From an uncultured Prevotella sp. (GTDB lineage: Bacteria > Bacteroidota > Bacteroidia > Bacteroidales > Bacteroidaceae), in contig CALUHC010000024.1 in NCBI GenBank assembly GCA_944320355.1, forward strand, positions 1-64,000: 64,000 nucleotides of DNA. Direction: 5' to 3'. The notes beneath the pieces are model-generated. The model was not told where the DNA came from and made no database searches. It worked only from the letters and a program-made list of their open reading frames with translations. Both the position numbers and the translations under genes were made by a program. Shown here one piece after another: positions 55,604-63,760 of the stretch (position 1 is the stretch's first letter; each line of letters opens with the position of its first letter).

Positions 55604-57069
55604 AACACCTGTCTGCATTGATTCTGCTCGCGGCGGCAACGGCGTTCACTGCCTCCGCGCAGACCGTAATGAAAGTGAAGATGACCAGCGGGGAGACAAC
55701 GGAGATACCCGTGGGCAAGATTGAGAACGTGACCTTCGGCGAAACCTCCGAGCCGGAGCAGCCCGAAGCCGGCCGCCCAGTTGACCTCGGCCTGAGCGTA
55801 TTGTGGGCCGACCGCAACGTGGGGGCCACATCCGAGTTCGACCCCGGCATAGAGTGCGGCTGGGGCGACCCCATGGGAGAGAAGACATCGAACGACCTCG
55901 ACGACTATCCCTGCCCGCTGCCGCCCGAGAACATCAGCGGAACGGAGTACGACATAGCCCGCGCCAAGTGGGGAGCGCCGTGGAGAATGCCCACATGGGA
56001 AGAGGTGTATGAGCTTGAAAGCAAGGTGAGCGCGGCCTCTGGATATGCGTATGGCACACATTACCTTAAAGCAATGGCCGAAAACGGAAATGAAATTTAT
56101 TTTCCGTGTGAGACAGAATATCAGGGTAAATATTGGAGTGGAACACTCCATGAAAAGCACACAACAGATGCTTATGTGCTTTACGCCTGCCCATATCAGG
56201 CACGTTTCGTAAATAGCCATAACAGTTCTGATGATACAGATCATGCAAGAAGATGTGTCAAATTTATGGTTCGTCCTGTTATGGACAAAATAACCGTATC
56301 AACGGGAACGGCGGAGGACATCACCGCCAATTCGGCACAACTCGTGGGCACGGTAGAGGACACCGGGCAAGGCGTCGAGGTGGGCTTCCTGTACGGGACA
56401 TCGCAGAACCTCATCAAGGAAGGCACAAGGATAGAGGCCGGATCGTCGCGCGGCGAGTTCAACATCGTGATAGGCAACCTTGCCGAAGGCACCACATATT
56501 ATTATTGTGCTTACGTGGAAATGGGCAAGGATTTCTACATATATGGGGAAACAGAATCGTTCGTTCCATTGCATATATATAATATAGGCGATTTCTATCC
56601 AAGTGAACAAAATAGAAAGGGTATTGTGTTTTATACAGAAGACGGTGGTCGTCATGGCAAAGTCGTTTCCATTTCAAAGAATGCTTTTCCTTGGTTTGAC
56701 GCTGCTGATATTAGGCATGACTGCTGGAATCTTTATGAAGGTTCGGAAAACGCCTTGGTGGAATCAGACATGGCCGAATGGTGCAAAAGTTTTGGCAGCG
56801 AATGGTATATTCCTGCACGAGGAGAACTAATAACTCTTAACGATGTTATTGGCATAGTCAACAAAACAATGTCAGATAATTATGACATAAGCGAATATGA
56901 CGGTTATTATGATGAGATATATTGGTCATCAAGCCAATATACTTTAACATCGGCGTGGGCTGTTTGCATATCTGAAAATGAGGCCGGCGTACCACTTCAT
57001 AAAGGTGGATGGTATGGTGGCTTGGAAAAAACACAAATAAATTGGGTTGTTGCAATGAAGAAATTCTGA
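55600..57069 (+). CDS. Secreted Fibrobacter-paralogous-domain protein with a central Fn3-like module
   Basis: 489-residue exported protein. Signal peptide at 1-21, then the major-paralogous (FISUMP) opening RPVDLGLSVLWADRNVGAT (near 61-79) through FPCETEYQGKYWSG (near 165-178), then an Fn3-like beta domain (226-320, TANSAQLVGTVEDTGQGVEVGF) and a second FISUMP/DUF1566-like half (YNIGDFYPSEQNRKGIVFY at 326, WYIPARGEL, YWSSSQYT). Base composition switches between GC-rich and AT-rich blocks at these domain borders. Middle gene of a three-gene surface-protein operon. Role unknown, possibly adhesion. Confidence 0.8.
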   Translation: MKHLSALILLAAATAFTASAQTVMKVKMTSGETTEIPVGKIENVTFGETSEPEQPEAGRPVDLGLSVLWADRNVGATSEFDPGIECGWGDPMGEKTSNDLDDYPCPLPPENISGTEYDIARAKWGAPWRMPTWEEVYELESKVSAASGYAYGTHYLKAMAENGNEIYFPCETEYQGKYWSGTLHEKHTTDAYVLYACPYQARFVNSHNSSDDTDHARRCVKFMVRPVMDKITVSTGTAEDITANSAQLVGTVEDTGQGVEVGFLYGTSQNLIKEGTRIEAGSSRGEFNIVIGNLAEGTTYYYCAYVEMGKDFYIYGETESFVPLHIYNIGDFYPSEQNRKGIVFYTEDGGRHGKVVSISKNAFPWFDAADIRHDCWNLYEGSENALVESDMAEWCKSFGSEWYIPARGELITLNDVIGIVNKTMSDNYDISEYDGYYDEIYWSSSQYTLTSAWAVCISENEAGVPLHKGGWYGGLEKTQINWVVAMKKF

Positions 57070-57070
57070 C

Positions 57071-58561
57071 ATGAGAAACGTATTACTTAGCACAATTCTA
57101 CTGCTCCTTTCCGCCAACAGTATGGCGGAAAGCTGGCAGGAGCGCGGCAACTATTCCATTGGTTGGTACGACGCTAAAACTGAGCGATTGGTCATCTCCA
57201 CTGCAGAAGAGCTGGCCGGACTTGCATATCTGGTAAACAACGGATATGATGACTTTGAAGACAAGACCCTTGTCTTGGAGGCAGACATTGATTTACAGGG
57301 CAGAGAGTGGATTCCCATAGGGCACAACGATGCACATCCATTCCGCGGAAGCATTGACGGAGCGGGAAAATATATAACCGGAATGGCCGTGGTAATGAGC
57401 GAGCAAGGCGGATTGGGAGGCCTGCTGGGCTATATCCGTAATGCCGAAGTGAAGAATATAAATATAACTGGAAGCAGCGTTACGGTCACCAACACGGGGC
57501 TGCGCGTTGGCGGCGTGGCCGCACAGGCTGAGGCATGCCGATTCTCAAACTGCACTGCCGACATTGATGTCAGTTACCTTTACGGTGACACTCATACGTT
57601 TGATTACGAAGTTGCTGTTGGCGGAATGATAGGCGAAGCCACAGAGTGTAGTTTCTCTTCGTGCGTCCATGACGGTGACATAAACTGCCAGTTCGGCAAC
57701 CTTGCGGGAACATCGCCCGAGTATTACACCAAGGCTCACCTTAGCATAGGTGGCGTTGTGGGCGATGGCGAAGACTGCCGCCTTGAGTTTTGCGCTCATG
57801 GCGCGGGTGTTGTCACAGCGGGAATCACAGGGTCAGTAAACATTGCATCGATAACCTATATCGGCGGTATAATCGGACAGACCGTTAGATGTGACATGAT
57901 GGGCTGCCGAAACAACGCCGAAGAGTTTGTGCTCGAATACCGTGGTGGTTTCAATGTGCGGGATTTTTACTCTTACATCGGAGGCATCGCAGGATATTTC
58001 ATTGCATCGTATGATGGGAAAGGCAGCATAACCAATTGCTATAGTTCCACAAATGTGATTGGAGGTCGCGTGTGGAAAGGAGACTTGCACCTCGGGGGCA
58101 TAGTCGGTTCGATAGACAACGATGACGAGAAGTGCTGCAAGGCGAATTTCAGTCCGTCGGATATGGATGTTAAAACGGAAAACATCAAGTTGAATGGATA
58201 TGGAACCTACGACGGCTCTACGGCCTTCTCGCAAGCAGATATGAAGACAACCGCCTTTCTTAACGAGCTAAACCTGCTGCCAATCATAGAAAACGGCAAG
58301 GCAATATGGACTACTACCGGAGGATATCCTTTCGTGAACCAAGACAACACGCCCACAACTGTGAAAGACGCGCAAACAGGAAAGGTGAGCATTAAAATTG
58401 CAGGTCGCGACCTGCTCTTAAGCAAAGCAACAGACGTAAGACTGTTCTGCATTGACGGCCGACAGGTATATTCTGGCCATACTGACCGTATAACAGGCCT
58501 GCCTTACGGGATATATGTGCTCCGAATCGAAGGAACGACGTTAAAGATAGCCTTGCGATGA
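57071..58561 (+). CDS. Secreted GLUG-repeat protein with sorting-type tail
   Basis: 496-residue exported protein. Signal peptide at 1-19 (MRNVLLSTILLLLSANSMA). The body is a series of GLUG-like beta repeats seen as G-G-L-x-G-Y/x-x-x-A near residues 115-300 (GGLGGLLGYIRNAEVKNINI, VGGVAAQAEACRFSNCTAD, VGGMIGEATECSFSSC). It ends YGIYVLRIEGTTLKIALR. Last gene of the operon, 1 base after the preceding stop. GLUG proteins often occur in adhesins and IgA-protease-like exoproteins; function here is unproven. Confidence 0.82.
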   Translation: MRNVLLSTILLLLSANSMAESWQERGNYSIGWYDAKTERLVISTAEELAGLAYLVNNGYDDFEDKTLVLEADIDLQGREWIPIGHNDAHPFRGSIDGAGKYITGMAVVMSEQGGLGGLLGYIRNAEVKNINITGSSVTVTNTGLRVGGVAAQAEACRFSNCTADIDVSYLYGDTHTFDYEVAVGGMIGEATECSFSSCVHDGDINCQFGNLAGTSPEYYTKAHLSIGGVVGDGEDCRLEFCAHGAGVVTAGITGSVNIASITYIGGIIGQTVRCDMMGCRNNAEEFVLEYRGGFNVRDFYSYIGGIAGYFIASYDGKGSITNCYSSTNVIGGRVWKGDLHLGGIVGSIDNDDEKCCKANFSPSDMDVKTENIKLNGYGTYDGSTAFSQADMKTTAFLNELNLLPIIENGKAIWTTTGGYPFVNQDNTPTTVKDAQTGKVSIKIAGRDLLLSKATDVRLFCIDGRQVYSGHTDRITGLPYGIYVLRIEGTTLKIALR

Positions 58562-58725
58562 ACGGTGGCGCAACCACAAGCCGACAGGCATCCGTAGGCA
58601 GCGGGCGTGTTGGCATCTTATACAGTATGCCGTACTCTGCCGAACTGTGATTTTTGCTCCATTGAGGAATTACCTATGCAGCCTCTGTTACTAACAGACA
58701 ATCAGCGGGAATACAAAACGAGGGG

Positions 58726-58910
58726 GTATCAAAAAGGAGTTAACGGGAGTTATCCGGAGTTAGACGACCTATCGGTCATCGGAAGTTAACGGACACGTGC
58801 TGCCAAAGCGCAGCGAAAAATAGCTTAGCAATCCGCAGCAAAACATTCGTCCGTTAACTTCCGTTGACTTCGGACAAGGCTCCAAACTCCCGTTAACTCC
58901 TTTTTGATAC
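58726..58910. repeat. Inverted-repeat element with perfect 26-bp ends
   Basis: Arms 58726-58751 and 58885-58910 are perfect reverse complements (start GTATCAAAAAGGAGTTAACG). A second inner pair GGAAGTTAACGGAC / GTCCGTTAACTTCC is nested. No coding capacity. Confidence 0.8.
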
Positions 58911-58987
58911 ATCTCCGTTTTATAAAGCGATATGACAGGCTTTGATTTTTGATCTGCCTCGCGCGGATTGAAGAAATTCATTGTTCA

Positions 58988-60439
58988 TCATGATGCAGAA
59001 GCGGCAGTTGTGGCTGTCCTGGCAGGGCGGGCTGCTCTTTGCCTTGTTGCCTGCGGTTGCGAACAGTTGCGCAACACAGCTTCCAGCCTCGGGTTTATAG
59101 ACGAATGATACTCTTCCTTTCTGCGTAATATTCCAGCACATCCAGCGGGGGAAATGTAGAATTTGCTTTCTGCTTTGGTGTCAATGTAGTCAAGAATATT
59201 GGCTGTGTGCAGGTCGTAAGGCATTGCAGTGGCGTTGATGTACCTATCATTGCCTATAGAAGTGAAGCCGTTAAGAACGTAAAGGCTGTAGTCATTAGTC
59301 TGCACAGTCGGTGTTGCTGGCATCTGAATGCAGGGTAATGAATCATTGGCACAAAGTCGTTTGACTATCCATCGTATCACGTTGACTGCCCATGAATTGT
59401 CAGTGGCCCTATATCGTTGGGTATCCTTGCAGTTTGGCAGCAGCGTGTAGTTGTCAGGAAATCCCATTATCCGTTCTGTTTCCAAAGGTGTGAGCCGTCT
59501 CAGCCTGCCGTTTTGAGCCACGAAGAGAGAACCGTTCAAGGCTGCTGCATTGCCGTTCCATTTGGTTCAATAGGCAGCATAGAGGCAGTCGGTGTATGTC
59601 CTGAACACTTCTATTTCACAGCCATTTATGATCCGTGTGAGTGACGTATCGGCTTGGTTCTCCCCCTCTATTGAGTCGGCCTTGCCGTCGAACAGTTTCT
59701 GTTGTAGGCATGACTCGTCGCCGTTTTTCTTGAAAGGGTCTGCGATGGTGCCTCCAATCTCAAACAATACGTTTTCAGGGTGGAAGTCTTTTCCACCGGC
59801 CACGACATATATCCGCCTGCGTTGCTGTGGTAGTCCAAAGTATTTCGCGTCTAAAATTCTCCATGCCACATTGCGTTCCTTTCCATATAGGATGCCGGCA
59901 TCTGGCCATTTCGCAGCAGTTTCCACTTTCTGTATCTGTCCGTTTATTTTTTTCCGTCTGAACCTCTTGCCGAGTGGTGACGCTATTGCGTCTGGTAGTC
60001 CGGCAAGTCCGGCAAGGAAGCACCCAAACGCGTTGTCGGCATCGGTGAGCACTCCCTCTACGTTTTCCCAAAAACAGACAGCCCGACCTTGTCCGTTGGC
60101 CATTCTGATTTTGTCCATTCTGTTCAGAATATCGAAAAATTTCAGCGTCAGTTGCCCTCTATAGTCGTTGATGCCCTCTCGCCATCCGGCCAGCGAGAAC
60201 GCCTGGCATGGCGTGCCGCCGCACAGAAGGTCGGGCACGTCTATCTCTCCTTTGTCTATCATTGCCGGTATGTCGTTCATGTCGCCGACATTTGGTGTGG
60301 TAAGATGGTGAGCCGCCAAGAAGCGACAAGGGAAGTCTTCTATCTCAGACAGCCATAGTGACCGGACACCGAGTGGCTTCAATACGAAGCTGGCTGCCTC
60401 AATGCCTGAGCAAACACTGCCGAAAGTTTTTATCTTCAT
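58988..60439 (-). pseudogene. DNA (cytosine-5-)methyltransferase, interrupted by one in-frame TGA
   Basis: A C5-methyltransferase of about 483 codons, complete apart from one stop. N-terminal part: FGSVCSGIEAASF (motif I), GGTPCQAFSLAG (catalytic PCQ), ENVEGVL (motif VI) and PQQRRRIYVV (motif VIII). A TGA at 59567-59569 follows, after which the same frame continues with the target-recognition remainder, LTPLETERIMGFPDNYT (motif IX) and SWAVNVIRWI (motif X). Codon context (Tyr, stop, Thr-Lys-Trp-Asn-Gly) fits an original GGA glycine changed to TGA. It starts inside the end of the restriction-enzyme gene (ATGA). Read-through, sequence error or inactivation cannot be told apart here. Confidence 0.85.
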
Positions 60440-61219
60440 TGCTTTGTGCTGATCAGGTCGTTCAACTTTTTTCTCCACAAGTCTATGTCATACCACGGAC
60501 ATCCCTCACACCCAGCCTCGGCTTCCTTGCCTATCGTTGGTATGTTGCTATCCCATTTGCTTGTTCCCTTGATAGAAGTTGATTCCATATATAGAACCTC
60601 TCTTGCCTTCTTGGAAACACCGCCTGCATATTTCTCTTTTCTGCTGATTCCTCTGGTTGTCAAGCAGCTGGAACTTCCTGATTATTTCCTCGTCGGTCAT
60701 GTCCATGCTGTTTTCCGCCTTAGTGGCATTGTCCCATCTTATTTCAGAAAACTTGTGGTCAGGAATCAAGGCTTTCTTTGATGTGCGTTTTGCCTCGAAT
60801 GCATTTATTTCTTTCAGCAGCCTGATGACTCTCGCCTTGAATTGCGGTGTAAATGTCTCATATCCTATTTCGGTTACAAGGGGCAAAGGCAGCAATATCC
60901 TGTTATTTCCCAACTGGCCATTTGGGCGTGGCACAGAGGCCACGGTATATCCCGCATCCTTTATGTCCTGTATCCTACGTGCAGGATTAGGATTGGCGGG
61001 AAAGCGTTCAAACTCCTCTTTGAATGACAACAAAACACGGAAGAACTGTGATGTAACAGCTCCGCTTATCAAGCCGCGTTTCGTCTCCTTTTCTTTCCAT
61101 TCTTCCATTGCTTTTTTCTTAAAGTAGGGTTTAATGGAAACAAGGTATTCGGCGAGCTTTTCTTCCGTCTTTATATCCAAACCAGCTCTTCTATTTATAT
61201 ATGTTCCATCTGAATCCAT
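60436..61219 (-). pseudogene. Putative type II restriction endonuclease (HNH-like), frameshifted near its 3' end
   Basis: About 260 codons from the start at 61219 (MDSDGTYINRRAGLDIKTEE). Visible motifs: IPDHKFSEIRWD, DNQRNQQKREICRRC and, in the shifted frame, GCEGCPWYDIDLWRK. The pattern (D-H, then N-x-x-K-R, with two CxxC pairs) suggests an HNH nuclease with a zinc knuckle. The frame is lost near 60565-60580, where one extra A relative to the expected reading leads to a TAG at 60548; the other frame restores the conserved C terminus and ends at the methyltransferase start. Specific family and cut site not recognised. Either a recent lesion or a base-call error. Confidence 0.7.
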
Positions 61220-61334
61220 CGGCTTGTTCAAACGTGGTCCTAACGTATTTCTCTGATGCTTTGTTGTTGTCGATGAATTCATGAACAAAGATTCCAGTAC
61301 CTTTCAATAAAAGTTCCAATTTATATAGTTTCAT
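61191..61334 (-). CDS. Small 47-residue protein coupled to the XRE regulator
   Basis: Short ORF starting inside the stop of the XRE gene (ATGA) and ending 29 bases inside the presumed restriction-enzyme start. Sequence begins MKLYKLELLLKGTG and ends GFRWNIYK; it is mixed alpha/beta-like with no signal peptide, membrane segment or domain I recognise. The overlap at both ends fits an operon member rather than a chance ORF. Codon use is AT-rich like the rest of the island. Function unknown; it might modulate the regulator or the nuclease. Confidence 0.55.
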   Translation of the reverse strand: MKLYKLELLLKGTGIFVHEFIDNNKASEKYVRTTFEQADGFRWNIYK

Positions 61335-61615
61335 TTTTGCTTATTTTTTGTGATAAAGCCAATTATGTCACTTCTGCGGATAGGGTATAGTTGGCCGTGA
61401 TACTTTACATAAAGTTCAATTTCGTCTTCCTCTCTGAACAGTTCTGTGATATCAATGTTTAAATGGAATGCTATTTTCTTTAGTGTTTCGAGCGTTGGGG
61501 ATATATTCCCATTTATGTAGTTGCTTAGGTTTGATTGACTTATGCCGGAAGAAACGGAAAATTCTTTCAGTGTTATGCCCCTCTGCGATAGAATTTCTTT
61601 TAGCCTTAGTTCCAT
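61331..61615 (-). CDS. XRE-family helix-turn-helix regulator (restriction-controller-like)
   Basis: 94-residue DNA-binding protein. Residues 5-60 form a Cro/C1-type HTH (LKEFSVSSGISQSNLSNYIN as the recognition part), followed by a short beta tail (EIELYVKYHGQLYPIRRSDI). Small XRE proteins beside restriction genes often act as controllers (C proteins) that delay nuclease expression. Start at 61615 preferred over a longer start at 61636. A TATATTTG -7 box on this strand overlaps a TTGTACAA palindrome, and an identical 13-mer occurs 124 bp upstream, so autoregulation is likely. Confidence 0.88.
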   Translation of the reverse strand: MELRLKEILSQRGITLKEFSVSSGISQSNLSNYINGNISPTLETLKKIAFHLNIDITELFREEDEIELYVKYHGQLYPIRRSDIIGFITKNKQK

Positions 61616-61624
61616 GACAGATTT

Positions 61625-61641
61625 TTTATTGTACAAATATA
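61625..61641 (-). promoter_or_regulatory. XRE promoter overlapping operator-like palindrome
   Basis: Minus-strand TATATTTG (61634-61641) runs into TTTGTACAATAAA (61625-61637), which contains the perfect palindrome TTGTACAA. A bound regulator would block the -7 box. Confidence 0.55.
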
Positions 61642-61748
61642 TGAATTAATTTTCGGAATGAGCTAATATTGTAATATCCAATATATTAAAAAAACAAAAA
61701 GGAGGTGTTGTTTGTATTTTATTTAATAATTTTGTCGCAACTATATAC

Positions 61749-61761
61749 TTTATTGTACAAA
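61749..61761. promoter_or_regulatory. Second copy of the operator-like 13-mer
   Basis: TTTATTGTACAAA, identical to the copy at 61625-61637 and 124 bp away, just after the stop of the membrane coiled-coil gene. Confidence 0.45.
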
Positions 61762-61767
61762 GAATGT

Positions 61768-62193
61768 TTAAATTCCCGGTAAATAATTTTGAGGTGCGTC
61801 ATTATGCTTTGGTATAGCTGTATTCATGTTGCTTAATTGAGAATACATTTCTTTTTGTGATTGGTCTATATTTTTAAGTCTTTCTAATATTGTTTCTAAA
61901 TTATCATCCAATTGTTTACTTGTCATATTTAATTTATCAGCGGTATCTTTAACGCTTTCTGCAACATTGTTTATTTTTTCAAATTGTTGTTGTATTTGAA
62001 CATTAGAAGTATATGTATATTGTATAGCAAATATTGAAAGAGTTATTGATAATATTGCAGACGAATATGATATAAACTCCATGATTTTATTTGCATTACA
62101 AATTTTTTCTGCTAGTATAAAAGATAACAATGCAATTATTGTAATTGCCATTATTGAGATAATCCACCAAAAATGAGGAGATTTTGTTTCCAT
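61768..62193 (-). CDS. Membrane-anchored coiled-coil protein
   Basis: 141-residue protein with two hydrophobic helices (residues 8-30, WWIISIMAITIIALLSFIL, and 37-60, MEFISYSSAILSITLSIFAI), then a cytoplasmic or periplasmic coiled coil (65-120) of the heptad pattern QQQFEKINNVAESVKDTADK. The start METKSPHFWW at 62193 is chosen because it lies one base after the stop of the preceding gene (TAATATG), a coupled junction. No family recognised. The pair may be a membrane sensor or effector with its soluble partner; the location beside a restriction module suggests, but does not prove, a defence role. Confidence 0.65.
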   Translation of the reverse strand: METKSPHFWWIISIMAITIIALLSFILAEKICNANKIMEFISYSSAILSITLSIFAIQYTYTSNVQIQQQFEKINNVAESVKDTADKLNMTSKQLDDNLETILERLKNIDQSQKEMYSQLSNMNTAIPKHNDAPQNYLPGI

Positions 62194-62194
62194 A

Positions 62195-62575
62195 TTACAA
62201 ATCTTTGATTTTCCCTTTAATTTCTTCCAAAATACTTGTATATAATATGAAAATTCTGTTAAACAAATCATCAATTTTATCTATTGTATATGCAAATTGT
62301 TCTACAGAAATCCAAACATTTTTGTCATCAACAATAAATGCTTTAGCAACTTTGAACTTTAAGTTTATATCATTTACTAATTGCTTTATTTTATCTTTAT
62401 TGTCATCTGTAACTTGTAAGATATTTGGTAGTATAATACGGAAATAAAATGGGTCATCTTTATAAATTATAAACAAATAATATAAATCATCTTTTTTGAA
62501 AGATATAGTGGTTTTATCTTCATTTTGAATGGCTATATTATTTGTCAGAAGATAGTTCTTAAATGTATTTAACAT
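62195..62575 (-). CDS. Small YbjN/chaperone-like protein
   Basis: 126-residue AT-rich gene product starting MLNTFKNYLLTNNIAI. It has alternating beta strands and helices (YYLFIIYKDDPFYFRIILPN, KAFIVDDKNVWISVEQF, then a C-terminal helix DDLFNRIFILYTSILEE), an arrangement like YbjN or type III secretion chaperone folds. That fold call is tentative. Coupled to the membrane coiled-coil gene, suggesting the two proteins interact. No signal peptide. Confidence 0.6.
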   Translation of the reverse strand: MLNTFKNYLLTNNIAIQNEDKTTISFKKDDLYYLFIIYKDDPFYFRIILPNILQVTDDNKDKIKQLVNDINLKFKVAKAFIVDDKNVWISVEQFAYTIDKIDDLFNRIFILYTSILEEIKGKIKDL

Positions 62576-62631
62576 GACTTTTTTGCCGCAAAAATACATA
62601 ATTTTATTGTTTTATTGAATAACTGTAATGT

Positions 62632-62979
62632 TTAATTATGATGGTTTTGTGAATATTTAGCATAATATGTGCTTCTCCAAAACACCAAGTTCTTTTTCCC
62701 TTCATCCCATTCCCACCTTACTATATATTCATTTACTTCCGTGGTCTTGTAAATAACCACAGTTCCTTGTGAAAGTTCTGCATCTTTGACAATATCACAT
62801 TTATCTGTGAGATAAGACATAACTTCACCCCATATCTCGGAATTGAAGTCTGCTGTATAGGAAATTTCGGATGTTCCAAAATATTCTTTAAGTATTTCTC
62901 GGAGTTCTGAATTTCCTACTTTATCTGCGAGACACAAGCCTATGGGATGAAGTTCTACGGTTTCTGTGAGAGGTTGCAT
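62632..62979 (-). CDS. Hypothetical 115-residue protein
   Basis: Small acidic protein (MQPLTETVELHPIGLCL... EYIVRWEWDEGKKNLVFWRS) without recognised domain. The aromatic-rich C-terminal half with alternating strands would fit an immunity-type fold, but this is guesswork. It lies 57 bp upstream of the YbjN-like gene on the same strand, and the gap holds only AT-rich sequence. Composition is like the island, unlike the flanking core genes. Confidence 0.55.
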   Translation of the reverse strand: MQPLTETVELHPIGLCLADKVGNSELREILKEYFGTSEISYTADFNSEIWGEVMSYLTDKCDIVKDAELSQGTVVIYKTTEVNEYIVRWEWDEGKKNLVFWRSTYYAKYSQNHHN

Positions 62980-63019
62980 ATTCTATTGGATTTATAGAAT
63001 ATGTATTTAAGCAATAACT

Positions 63020-63514
63020 TTAAAAGATTTCTGATGTAAATGTTATAAGGCTTTTTGATTGTCGAGTCCAGCTATTATTTCCTCCTGCATAGTAGCCAAT
63101 TTCACAAAGATTTCCAGTTTCTAATGCCGTTTCTCCTGTTCCACCGACATTTACATAGATGCTATCATCTTCCGAGTTTACAATTACTCCATAATAATAA
63201 TCTAATGATACATTACCTATTATTGGCCATGTCAAACTTGCATAGCCTCTTGATGAAGGCCATGTCATATATTGAAATGGATATAGAATTGTAGGAGGAG
63301 TACCAAAACTAACTGATAACATCACACCTTTGTATAATGTTATGTCTTTTTCATAACTTTCTTGTTCTATGAGTTGGTTGTCCTTGTATGAATATCCTGA
63401 TTTGATTTTACATCCAAGTGTTTCCGCTCTTGATTTTGTACAACATTTGTTTGTTATAGGAGTTCCTTTGCCTCCTACATTATAAACTTTTTGTTCAGTA
63501 GCAATTTTTCCCAT
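63020..63514 (-). CDS. Hypothetical phage-like or surface protein beside the IS element
   Basis: 164-residue protein starting MGKIATEQKVYNVGGKGTPI, with a Cys pair (NKCCTKS) and a beta-rich remainder (YPFQYMTWPSSRGYASLTWP, YVNVGGTGETALETGNLCEI). The N-terminal phrase resembles a short module found in Bacteroidota phage-like structural proteins, but the match is from memory. The long open frame upstream to 63775 enters the IS region, so the start at 63514 is chosen. About 250 bp separate it from the transposase start, so the IS may have landed upstream of this gene. Confidence 0.5.
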   Translation of the reverse strand: MGKIATEQKVYNVGGKGTPITNKCCTKSRAETLGCKIKSGYSYKDNQLIEQESYEKDITLYKGVMLSVSFGTPPTILYPFQYMTWPSSRGYASLTWPIIGNVSLDYYYGVIVNSEDDSIYVNVGGTGETALETGNLCEIGYYAGGNNSWTRQSKSLITFTSEIF

Positions 63515-63760
63515 GTGTGTAATGTAATTTGTGTGTAAATCTTGAAAAAGTAGAGATAAATAAATCGAGATATTGAAATTATACAGAACGACCAAATATC
63601 CAATTTCTACATTCCGTGAAAAAAATGCACACTCTAATGAAATTTTAACATTTGAAATGCAAATTTCGTGAAGTTCCGAGTATAATTCCATTGAGAATGG
63701 AATATAACAAGTGCGGAGCACTTTAATTCCATTGAAAATATAAAAAATCGAGAACTCACA

